NCBI GenBank assembly: GCA_964515555.1
Contig: CAZEVY010000060.1
Coordinates: 1 to 31,542, forward strand
Source: CAZEVY01 sp964515555
GTDB lineage: Bacteria > Acidobacteriota > Terriglobia > Bryobacterales > Bryobacteraceae
Length of the DNA: 31,542 bases
Direction: 5' to 3'
The first letter of the stretch is position 1. Each line of letters begins with the position of its first letter. Both the position numbers and the translations under genes were made by a program. The notes below the pieces were generated by a model. The model was not told where the DNA came from. It did not search any database and saw only the letters and a program-made list of their open reading frames with translations. Shown here in pieces: positions 8,351 through 16,230 of the stretch.

Positions 8351-9016
8351 ATGGCGAAGATTCGTATTTTACTGGCGGATGACCACACATTGTTTCGCCA
8401 GGGAATCCGCACCCTGCTCTCGGCGGAGACCGACATGGAAGTGGTCGGCGAGGCGCCCAACGGCGGCGACGCCGCCGAGCGCGCCAACGAGTTGCGGCCC
8501 GACGTGGTGCTGATGGACATCGGCATGCCCGGACTGAGCAGCTTCGAGGCGACGCGGGTCATCAAGAAGAACCGTCCGGAGACCAAGGTGCTGTTTCTGA
8601 CGATGTACGACGACGAGGACTACCTCGTGGAAGGCATGGAGGTGGGGGCGTCGGGTTACGTGCTGAAGGACAGCCCCTCGGCGCAACTGGTGGCCGCGGT
8701 GCGCGACGCGTTTCGCGGCGGCAGTTACCTGAGCCCGCGCATGCTGTCGCAACTGGTGGACGATTTCCGGTCGCGGATCAAGTCGGCGAATCGTCTGCCG
8801 CGTTTCGCGACTTTGACCAGCCGCGAACGCGAGGTGCTGAAGATGCTCGCCGAGGGGAACTCGGTGAAGGAAATCGCCTGCGATCTGAATCTGAGCGTGA
8901 AGACGGTGGAGGCGCACAAGTTCAACCTGATGCGCAAGCTCGACATTCACAACAAGGCGCAACTGGTCCAGTACGCGATTCAGAAGAAGATCATCAAGAT
9001 TCCGAATCTCGCGTAG
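8351..9016 (+). CDS. NarL/FixJ-family response regulator
   Basis: 221 residues. The receiver domain (1-120) has the acidic pair Asp10/Asp11, phospho-acceptor Asp56 in VVLMDIGMP, Thr84 and Lys106 (YVLKDSPS). The LuxR-type helix-turn-helix is at about 155-213 (LTSREREVLKMLAEG ... LSVKTVEAHK). It is a DNA-binding transcription factor, most likely phosphorylated by the kinase encoded immediately upstream. It ends in a lysine-rich tail, KKIIKIP. No strong ribosome binding site is visible before the ATG (GGAAAG four bases upstream at best). The stop is three bases from the convergent amidohydrolase gene. Targets are unknown; the divergent peptidase-phosphoesterase gene or the downstream glycan genes are possible by position only. 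Confidence 0.93.
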   Translation: MAKIRILLADDHTLFRQGIRTLLSAETDMEVVGEAPNGGDAAERANELRPDVVLMDIGMPGLSSFEATRVIKKNRPETKVLFLTMYDDEDYLVEGMEVGASGYVLKDSPSAQLVAAVRDAFRGGSYLSPRMLSQLVDDFRSRIKSANRLPRFATLTSREREVLKMLAEGNSVKEIACDLNLSVKTVEAHKFNLMRKLDIHNKAQLVQYAIQKKIIKIPNLA

Positions 9017-9019
9017 CCG

Positions 9020-10291
9020 TCATTCGCCCGTTTTCTTCGTCGCCGTCGCGAGCAGTTTCCTCCGATCCAGCTCGACGCCGCCCAGAATCACCGCGCCGAC
9101 GCGTGTGAGCGCCCGGATGTCCGACAGCGGGTCGCCGTCGATCACCACTATGTCGGCCAGCATCCCCGGCTTCAGGACTCCGCGATCCTTGAGACGCAGG
9201 GCCTCCGCGCCCACGCGAGTCGCCGCCTGCAACGCGTCGGCGGGCCGCATGCCGTGCTCCACGTGAATCTCGATCTCGCGGTGCAGCGCGAATCCCGGCG
9301 CGGAGTGGGGCGCCATTCCGTGCGACCCCATCGCCACCAAGCCGCCCGCGCGCTGATAGCGCACCGTAAAGGCCACCATGTTGCGGAACGAACGCCGCCG
9401 CAGCTCGTGCTCCTTCGACTCGGCCGACGGCTCATGCAGCGCGTGCGTGGCGTCCAGCGCCACGCGATGCTTCTTCATCAGCTCGATCAGCGCCGTGACG
9501 CGCTCGCCCTCGGGGTCGACGCGCGCCCATAGCTCGATCGAGCCGGGATTCGCCTCGCGCAGCGAGGCCTGACGGTAAGCCTCGGCCTCGCGCGGCGCGA
9601 GCAGCGCCTGAATAAGCTGATTCGTGTGCGAGAGCGCGTCCAGTCCCGCGGCGATCGCATCGCGCGGGTCGACCACGCCGAGATGCGCTTGCACCGGCAC
9701 GCCGCGCTTGTGGGCCTCCTCGACGACCACGCGCACCAGGCCGAGCGGCAGCCGGTTGTACACCTTGAGCGAGGTTGCGCCTTCGTCCATCAACCGATTG
9801 GCGGCGCGGCGCGCGTCCTCGGCGTCGAGCACCACCAGCGATTGCGTGGGCAGCAGGGTGTCGCGCCCGTCGATCACCGGGCCGGTCGTGAGGAGCCGCG
9901 GCGCCGGGAGGCCGCGCGCTTTCGCCGACTCGAGCCACGCGCCGTTCTCCTCGGCGATCCAGTTGCCCATCTCGCGCAGCGTAGTCGCGCCCTGGGCGAG
10001 GAACAGATACGGCAGGGAGGGCGACACGCGCGGATCGCTCCGCGTGTTGAAGTGGAAGTGAACGTCGACCATCCCCGGCATGACGAACCTGCCGCGCGCG
10101 TCGATGCGCCGGGCGCCTGCCGGAACACGCGCCGCCGCCGAGGGGACGACCTCGCGGATGCGCTCGCCCTCGACGATCACGGTGTGGTTGGCCAGAACAG
10201 CGCCCGTGCCGTCGAACACCGTGCCGCCTTCGACCGCCAGGGTCTGCCCGGCAGCGCATGCGACCACGCCCCACACGATGAAGCCTTTCAT
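9020..10291 (-). CDS. Secreted amidohydrolase of the imidazolonepropionase-like group
   Basis: 423 residues from the ATG at 10291, with GGAGG seven bases upstream and a four-base ATGA overlap with the upstream gene. Residues 1-15 are a signal-like leader (MKGFIVWGVVACAAG). The amidohydrolase barrel has VDVHFHF (His78, His80), Lys176 in TSLKVYNR, His203 in VPVQAHLG, His222 in LDALSHTNQ, then a GVLKPGMLADIVVIDGDP end block typical of the family. The usual catalytic GTDSG block after strand 8 reads MGSHGMAPHSAPG, with His324 where the Asp should be, so activity may be altered. Related secreted members hydrolyse peptide-like or N-acyl substrates; the substrate here is unknown. It is coupled to the GH172-like lipoprotein gene. 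Confidence 0.85.
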   Translation of the reverse strand: MKGFIVWGVVACAAGQTLAVEGGTVFDGTGAVLANHTVIVEGERIREVVPSAAARVPAGARRIDARGRFVMPGMVDVHFHFNTRSDPRVSPSLPYLFLAQGATTLREMGNWIAEENGAWLESAKARGLPAPRLLTTGPVIDGRDTLLPTQSLVVLDAEDARRAANRLMDEGATSLKVYNRLPLGLVRVVVEEAHKRGVPVQAHLGVVDPRDAIAAGLDALSHTNQLIQALLAPREAEAYRQASLREANPGSIELWARVDPEGERVTALIELMKKHRVALDATHALHEPSAESKEHELRRRSFRNMVAFTVRYQRAGGLVAMGSHGMAPHSAPGFALHREIEIHVEHGMRPADALQAATRVGAEALRLKDRGVLKPGMLADIVVIDGDPLSDIRALTRVGAVILGGVELDRRKLLATATKKTGE

Positions 10292-11604
10292 TTCGACGCC
10301 TCCCGTTCGTGCCGCTGAAACGCCGCCAGCGATTCCTTCCACTTGCCTTCGTGAAACAGCCGGTATCCCTCGCGCCGCATGTCGCGCAACGCCTCGCGAC
10401 GCGCCGGCGGCAGCGGGCCGAGCTTCGGCAGCATTTCCTGTGTAGCGAAGAGGATCGCGCGCGCGGCGGTGTACTCTTCCGGCATGCGCGGCAGGCGATC
10501 GGCGGCCGCCGGCAGCGCCGGAAACGCCTTGTGCGGCTCGGACTGATACCAGTAGGCCACGCTCGTGTAGTCGTTCTCGAAGTTGTTGGCATGGCCGTGC
10601 TCGACGGTCCAGAGTATCGACTTCGAGAATCGCACCGGCTCGCGCGCGTACCAGCGGTACATCGCCGACTTGCCGGCGAAGTTCTTCCCGCCGCGATTCT
10701 CGGCGACCAGGTACCCGGAATAGGGCGACGTGTAGGGGGCGTTCGGCGTCGCGCCGCCCCCGAAGATCTCCTCTGTCCCCGTGCCGTGGTAGCGCGGCGG
10801 CCAGGGCTCGCCGTCGACGAAGATCATCTCGTCGCCCTCGCCGTACCAGCCCGCCTGCGCGTTGTCGATCGCCAGGTGCAGCCCCGCGAGATGACCGGCG
10901 CCCTCGGCTTCGAGAATCGCGTAGTTGCGCGCGCCGTCGCGATTCCTGCCGGGCCACTGCACCTGATTGCGATACTCGGCCGGCACGGCGGCCGCCGATG
11001 TCGTCGCGCGGCGCCACTGGGCGTGGAACCGTCCGAGATCGGCGGGCAGCGGCGACGCGTACGTCTCGTACTCCACCTGGTAGCAAAGCTGATGCGAACG
11101 GCGCTTTCCCTGATTCTCGACCGTCACACGGGCGCCAGCGGCGAACGGCATCGCGAAGTAGGCGTGGTAGCCGTAACTGCCGAGTCCCGCCATCCCGGGA
11201 TTCACGACGACCATCGCCGTCTGCACGGGCTTCACGTAGGCTTCCCAGGCGGTCAGGAAAAAATCGCCGAAGGGAACCTCGACGCAGGGCGCGCGGCCGC
11301 CGTCCCAGTACATGCGCAGCACCAGCTCGCGATGCCAGGCGCCGCCCGGCGTCGTCGTGCCGATGTAGAGGTGACGGATCGCACCCGCGCCGTCGACGCG
11401 AGCGAGTTCGAGCGTCGCCCCGGCGTCGATCGGCGTGCAGTCGCGATTCCCGCCGGTGCGGTCCCAGCTCGACGCGCGCGCGGTGCGCACTCCGGGCTGC
11501 AAGGCGGCCTGCGCGCGGACATCGTCGGGCACACCCGGCGCGGGCCGGCAGGCGGCGAGTGCGACAGCGGCGAGAAGTCCTGCGGCGGCGCGCATCGGCT
11601 CCAT
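10288..11604 (-). CDS. DUF2961 (GH172-like) lipoprotein, candidate fructoside- or arabinoside-active glycoside hydrolase
   Basis: 438 residues from ATG 11604; an ATG at 11595 preceded by TGGAG is an equal candidate. The N-terminus is a lipoprotein signal (LLAAVALAAC, Cys19 as lipidation site). The body matches DUF2961: WDRTGGNRD near 48-55, an early GAGAIRHLYIG strand, LVLRMYWDG and VEVPFGDFF, then the signature GEGDEMIFVDGE (255-266) and YHGTGTEEIFGGG (272-284). The acidic residues there are the likely catalytic pair by analogy with GH172 enzymes, which cleave or rearrange difructose anhydrides and furanosides. A charged C-terminal helix (REGYRLFHEGKWKESL) follows. It probably sits on the outer or inner membrane facing the periplasm. 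The gene is coupled to the amidohydrolase downstream. Confidence 0.85.
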   Translation of the reverse strand: MEPMRAAAGLLAAVALAACRPAPGVPDDVRAQAALQPGVRTARASSWDRTGGNRDCTPIDAGATLELARVDGAGAIRHLYIGTTTPGGAWHRELVLRMYWDGGRAPCVEVPFGDFFLTAWEAYVKPVQTAMVVVNPGMAGLGSYGYHAYFAMPFAAGARVTVENQGKRRSHQLCYQVEYETYASPLPADLGRFHAQWRRATTSAAAVPAEYRNQVQWPGRNRDGARNYAILEAEGAGHLAGLHLAIDNAQAGWYGEGDEMIFVDGEPWPPRYHGTGTEEIFGGGATPNAPYTSPYSGYLVAENRGGKNFAGKSAMYRWYAREPVRFSKSILWTVEHGHANNFENDYTSVAYWYQSEPHKAFPALPAAADRLPRMPEEYTAARAILFATQEMLPKLGPLPPARREALRDMRREGYRLFHEGKWKESLAAFQRHEREASK

Positions 11605-11663
11605 TAGCGTGTCACGACTCCGCCCGCGCTGTCACCCCACGTTCGTCGCGCCAGGCGCCCGCG

Positions 11664-12977
11664 TCATCGTCTCCATCTCGGTTCTTCGATCAGGATTCTA
11701 CGCGCCAGCGCCGCGAAGCTGAACTCGGTCGCCACGCGATGCTGAAGGTGGCGCGCCACGTCGCGGCGCTTGCGCGGATTCGAGAGATAGCCGTCGATCA
11801 TCCCGTTGAGGTGGTCGACGCTCCGGTACATGATTTCGTCGCCGGCGCCGCCCATCACGCGGTGGAAGTCTTCCTTGTAGTCGAACAGCACCAGGCCGCC
11901 GCAGGCCAGGCAGCCCATCACCTTCGGCGAGATGCCGGAGTTGTAGCCGAGGTTGATCACATCGACGATCAGCTCGCTATTCATGAACAAAAGCGGCAGT
12001 TCGGTGAAATAGTCGAGGCACTTCTTGAAGCGGACGCGGAAGCGCTTCCGCAACGTCTCGACGCTGGCCGGCTCGACGAAGTTGCCGTAGAAATCGTACT
12101 CGCGTTTGAGGCCCGTCAGCACCGAGAGGCGGACCTCGGTGTTGCCGGTCATCTCGATCTCTTCGTGCAGGTAATTCCAGAAGAACGTCGATCCCGGATC
12201 GAGCCGCAGACGCCGCCGGGAGGCGCGGTCGAGCGCGTCGATGTCGGCCAGGAACAGGTCCCACAGGCACTTGGTCAGATCGGATTTCTTGGCCTGCAAG
12301 ACGCGCGACTCGATCGCCGCCAGCGCCGGGTCGCCCTGGAACGGCAGCTTCTTCGCGGCTTCCAGGTATACGTTGCCCGCGAAGGCGAGACGCGTGCGAA
12401 ACGCGCCCGGCGACGCGGAGCGGTATCCATATCGCACGAAATTCGGGTACGCGGGCTGGAGGAATAACGTCACCTTGCCGCGGTCGATCACGCCCATCTT
12501 GTGGAACGCCTCGATGTGGCCGCGATCCGGCGAGTAGTGTACGTACAGCGGATGGTTCAGCGTCCGGCGCAGCTTCCGGATGGCCCCGCCGAGCGCCTCG
12601 GCGGGGTTGTAGGGATGGTGTCCAAGGATCAGCCGTGGGAACTGCAACAGCCCGTGGTCCCACAGCATCAACGTAGGGATGCCGAGGACGTCCTTGAAGA
12701 CGTTCTTCTGGTCCGGAGTCGCGCAGTGCAGCGCGTAGAGCGAGTTCGGCAGCGAGATCGCCACGTCGGGCCGAAAGGTCTTCAGCGCCGCGATGGCATT
12801 CTCGCAGTAGACGCGGTTGCGTGTGTGGAAGCCGGCGACGTCGAGCTCGAAGACATCGGCCCCGAGCAGGCGCAGATCGTCGGCCATCTCGATCGCGAAG
12901 TTGTAGTCGATGCCGCCGAACCAGGGGTGCGGCGGAATGGTGGCGACGATGCGCAGTCCCGCGAGAGGCCCGCTCAC
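11664..12977 (-). CDS. Glycosyltransferase with CgeB/GT1-type C-terminal domain
   Basis: 437 residues from a GTG at 12977, which overlaps the upstream TGA (GTGA) and has GGAGG eight bases upstream. The N-terminal Rossmann-like half starts IVATIPPHPWFGGIDYNFA and includes DVAISLPNSLYALHC. The C-terminal half has the donor-binding block GYNSGISPKVMGCLACGG, then LVLFDYKEDFHRVMG and HLNGMIDGYLSNP. This is the pattern of the CgeB/Glyco_trans_1_2 group of GT-B transferases. There is no membrane segment, so it acts in the cytoplasm. The donor and acceptor are unknown. Being the last gene of a coupled glycosyltransferase-methyltransferase set, it presumably adds a sugar to the same surface glycan. 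Confidence 0.85.
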   Translation of the reverse strand: MSGPLAGLRIVATIPPHPWFGGIDYNFAIEMADDLRLLGADVFELDVAGFHTRNRVYCENAIAALKTFRPDVAISLPNSLYALHCATPDQKNVFKDVLGIPTLMLWDHGLLQFPRLILGHHPYNPAEALGGAIRKLRRTLNHPLYVHYSPDRGHIEAFHKMGVIDRGKVTLFLQPAYPNFVRYGYRSASPGAFRTRLAFAGNVYLEAAKKLPFQGDPALAAIESRVLQAKKSDLTKCLWDLFLADIDALDRASRRRLRLDPGSTFFWNYLHEEIEMTGNTEVRLSVLTGLKREYDFYGNFVEPASVETLRKRFRVRFKKCLDYFTELPLLFMNSELIVDVINLGYNSGISPKVMGCLACGGLVLFDYKEDFHRVMGGAGDEIMYRSVDHLNGMIDGYLSNPRKRRDVARHLQHRVATEFSFAALARRILIEEPRWRR

Positions 12978-14137
12978 TGCCGCAGCCTCCGCCAGGCGAG
13001 GCTCGCCACATGCAGCGCGAACGCGGGCAGCCGCCGGAGACGCGCGATCCTACTCCGAACTCCCGTGAACTTCCTCCCGAACGCCGGCATCTCGATATCG
13101 GCGCTCCCGATCACGGCGCGCGCCAGGCGAACGCCGAGCGGCCGCGCGTCCGTCGTCCATCCGAGCGACTCGGGCGAGCGCGCGTCGGGAATCTCGAACG
13201 TAAAGACGATCTCCTTAGCCCCGGCGGCGACTTCGGCGGGAAGCGTCACCGGGAGCTTGCGCACTTCACGGTCCGGCCCCAAGGTCCACTCAGCGACCTC
13301 GACGCCGTTCGCCTTGAGACGGACACCGAGCTTCGGCGCCTTGCGCGACACCATGCAGTCGGAGATCACGAACACGGCGGGTAGCGCCGACGAAAGCGGC
13401 TTGTCGAACGGGACCTTCAGCGTGGCCTCCGTGCCGACGGTCCAGGACCCGTAGCGATCGGGCACGCCCCACTGAACTCCGAGAAACTTCCCGGTAAATA
13501 TGCCGGAATTGCCGCCCTCGGTGAAATCGATGAGATCGCCCGGCTCGTACGTCACCGCCCGCGCGGAGCCGAGCCGGAAGCTCGTGAGGCGGAAGCCCAG
13601 CGGCCGGGTGTCGTGACCCGACCATCCGAGCTGTTTTGGCGACTGCGGCTCGCGGATGGCGAACGAGACGTGGATCGGGTCGCGCGCCGGGAAGCCGTCG
13701 AGCAGCAGCACGTGACGGTCGTCGGCGATGCGCAGGGGGCCGAGGGTCCACTCGGCGACGAGCCGTCCATTGATCGTCACGGCGACTTCGAGATTCGGCC
13801 GATCGCCGCCGATGGCCACGTCGGTGACCCCGAAGGTCGCCAGCACCGGCGACGTGACCGGCCGGTCGAGCAGCATGACCAGGCCCGCCGCAGGACCGAG
13901 CGTCCACATGCCGTAGCTGTCGGGCGGCGTCCAGCACTCGTTGGTGTAGAAAATGCCGGGGCCTTTTTCGGTGAAATCCAGCGTGTCGCCGAATATGTAG
14001 GTGAGGCGGCCGGCGTCGGCGAAGGCGATCTCCTGGACGCGAACGCCCAGCTCGCGCGGGTCCTCGCCGATCAGCTCCTGGCCCGCGGCGCGCGCGGCCT
14101 CTTCGGCGGACTGCGGATTCTCGACCACGAATTCGAG
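12974..14137 (-). CDS. C-terminal part of a GT-A glycosyltransferase with three beta-sandwich modules (split by the N gap)
   Basis: This is the downstream half of the gene that starts at 16230; see that entry. After the gap the frame continues LEFVVENPQSAEEAARAAG. The segment holds the end of module 1 and all of modules 2 and 3. Each module opens with a GDxIDFT block (FGDTLDFTEKG, PGDLIDFTEGG), has a central WTLGP or WTVGT strand, a repeated VAEWTLGP strand and closes with a RPLG(F/V)RL block. They look like non-catalytic carbohydrate-binding or DUF7024-like beta-sandwiches (inference). The protein ends in a basic tail, RSRIARLRRLPAF...RRLRQ, that may touch the membrane. Its TGA overlaps the next gene's GTG. 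Confidence 0.85.
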   Translation of the reverse strand, partial: LEFVVENPQSAEEAARAAGQELIGEDPRELGVRVQEIAFADAGRLTYIFGDTLDFTEKGPGIFYTNECWTPPDSYGMWTLGPAAGLVMLLDRPVTSPVLATFGVTDVAIGGDRPNLEVAVTINGRLVAEWTLGPLRIADDRHVLLLDGFPARDPIHVSFAIREPQSPKQLGWSGHDTRPLGFRLTSFRLGSARAVTYEPGDLIDFTEGGNSGIFTGKFLGVQWGVPDRYGSWTVGTEATLKVPFDKPLSSALPAVFVISDCMVSRKAPKLGVRLKANGVEVAEWTLGPDREVRKLPVTLPAEVAAGAKEIVFTFEIPDARSPESLGWTTDARPLGVRLARAVIGSADIEMPAFGRKFTGVRSRIARLRRLPAFALHVASLAWRRLRQ

Positions 14138-14237
14138 NNNNNNNNNNNNNNNNNNNNNNNNNNNNNNNNNNNNNNNNNNNNNNNNNNNNNNNNNNNNNNN
14201 NNNNNNNNNNNNNNNNNNNNNNNNNNNNNNNNNNNNN
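14138..14237. other. Scaffold gap of 100 Ns flanked by a 55-base identical overlap
   Basis: Exactly 100 Ns. The 55 bases before the gap (14083-14137) and the 55 after it (14238-14292) are identical, beginning ccgcggcgcg and ending acgaattcgag. This is what remains when an assembler with a 55-base k-mer leaves two contigs that overlap and a scaffolder inserts a default gap. No DNA is likely to be missing; 155 bases should be removed. Confidence 0.9.
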
Positions 14238-16230
14238 CCGCGGCGCGCGCGGCCTCTTCGGCGGACTGCGGATTCTCGACCACGAATTCGAGCCGGCATG
14301 ACGACTTGCCGGCGAGCAGCCGGCCCGGAAGAACCGCCTTGCACACCGTCATCTCGAGTTTCAGATACACGAGCCACCGCGCGACGGGCTCGCCTTCGAA
14401 GAAAACCTGGAGCCGGATGGGTCCGCCGTCGAGCGGAAGGAAGGCTTCGTTAACGCGAAGGTACACTACCATGTCGGCAGTGAACCCCGGCGGCGGGGCG
14501 AAGAGAATCGCCGCACGCGTGCCGTCGATCCAGCACCCGGTGGAATCCATCGCGCCCCAGTGGCCGTCCTTGTACGCGGCCGTCGCCGAGGCGTAAGTCA
14601 TGTCGATGGTGTCGCCTGGCGCGAGCGCCGGGATGGTGTAGTCGGAGACGTCGTAGGCGAACCACGAGCGCAGCAGATCCTCGCTGTACTTCCACATCGA
14701 CGATCGATACAGGCGCTCCTCGCCCAGGCGGGCGCGCCCCTTGCGAACGTGCGTCGGATACGGTGTGTCGGTGGCGATGAGGTACTGCCCCACGAGGTGC
14801 GCGAAGACGTAGTGATTGGCGTTGATGACCAGGAAATCCGGCATGCGCCGCGTCTCGCGAAACAGCTCGTCACATTTTTCCGCGGTGTCGCGAAGCAGGC
14901 GCGCAATCGCACCGAGGCGATACCGGAGGTCGCGCGGCCAGTCGGTGACGCGCCGCACGGCGTCGAGGTTCATGCCGGCCGCGTCGAGGCCGAAGTCGAA
15001 GATGAGAAGGTCGCAGTCGAGAAGTTCGCGATCACCCAGCGCGGGGTGTTCAGACGACGCCGGCAGAAGGCGTGCGACGTGGCGCAGCGGCTCGACGAAT
15101 CCCATCCCGGCGACGCATCGCGCGATCAGCACGAGCATCCGCGGATTGCTGCCCGCATAGGCGAACTTCGCTGACGGCGGGTACACCGTCAGGTTCCCGG
15201 CGACAAAGGCCAGCGTGTGCTCCGGCGGATACCACGCGAAGTTGCGCAGCTCGTTGGCGTCGGTGTGATACTCGGCCTCCTGCGGTGCGCCCACCGCAGT
15301 CGCGACGGCCGTGACGAACCGCGCCGCGGCCCCATCGCGAAAATCGATCTCTTCGATTTCCTCGCCGGGCGCTCCCCAGGTCCCGGCCTGGTCCTCGACC
15401 ACGGCCTCCTTGACCCCAAAGACAAATTCGTGAAGATTGTTTTCGAGCTTAATGTCCTGCCGGTGCGCGAGGGTCGCCACGCGCGTGTGGTCGCAATGGT
15501 ATCCCTTGACGCGGTGGCCGAGATTCTCGGTACGCCCGCCGTAATAGATGTAGAGGCGCTTGCACATGTTCGAGTCGGCGTGCCAGCCGTCGATCATGCG
15601 CTCGTCGAAGCCGTGGATGTCGAACAGCGCCGCGCGCGGGGCGAGCTGAAAGTCGCCCGGCGAATCGAATCGCATGTAAGGAAAGCGCCGCGCGACCTCC
15701 TCGAGGTGGAGCCTGCGTCCCAGCTCCTCGCACGACGCGAGGATGGCGCGCGGGTCGGCCCGCGGAAACGACTCCCACAGCGGCTCGGGAAGCTCGTAGC
15801 GGGGCACGATGTACTGTCCGTCCGGCAGGCCGCGCATGGCGTCCGTGAGATCGGCGGCGCCGCCGCGCGCCACGAAAATCATGTCGGTGTTGGTCGAGAG
15901 GATCCACCGGTTGCGCGAATTCGAACGGCGAATCGCGATGTTGCGCGAGTGTGGCTCCAGCGCGAACAGATGCGTCCGCCCGACCAGGCGCGCATGCTGC
16001 TCGGGCCGCACGCGAAACACCCGCAGCCGCGCCTTGACGGCATCGGTGAGCGTGTCGTAGATCGCTTCGATGAAGGTCGGCAGGTCGTTGGGCGTGTTCC
16101 AGTCGACGAACAGGATCTCGTCGTCGGGGTCCGAGAGCACCTCGGCGATGCAGTTCAGACTTATGGCCGCGCGCTTGTGAAGGTTGTAGCCGTGAGAGTC
16201 GTTGCGGCCATACAGGACCACCGAAATCAT
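14238..16230 (-). CDS. N-terminal part of a GT-A glycosyltransferase with C-terminal beta-sandwich modules (split by the N gap)
   Basis: Starts at ATG 16230, overlapping the upstream TGA (ATGA). Residues 1-280 are a GT-A (GT2-like) catalytic domain: VVLYGRNDSHGYN, EILFVDWNTPNDLP, a metal/nucleotide-sugar site STNTDMIF (Asp116), then the acceptor block SPGDFQLAPRAALFDIHGF (189 onwards) and VKGYHCDHTRV. Residues about 290-530 form a second region of uncertain fold (LLDCDLLIFDFGLDAAG, DFLVINANHYVFAHLVGQY). From about 545 begins module 1 of three beta-sandwich repeats (APGDTIDMT). When the 55-base duplication and Ns are removed (155 bases), the two halves join in frame as one gene of 1033 residues. 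It is the sister of the transferase encoded just upstream, sharing RND-HGxN and WNxPxD motifs. Confidence 0.88.

Noticed and set aside
14083..14292. A true direct repeat or a frameshift in the glycosyltransferase
   Set aside because: The exact 55-base identity at both sides of exactly 100 Ns, and the in-frame merge, fit an assembly artefact better.
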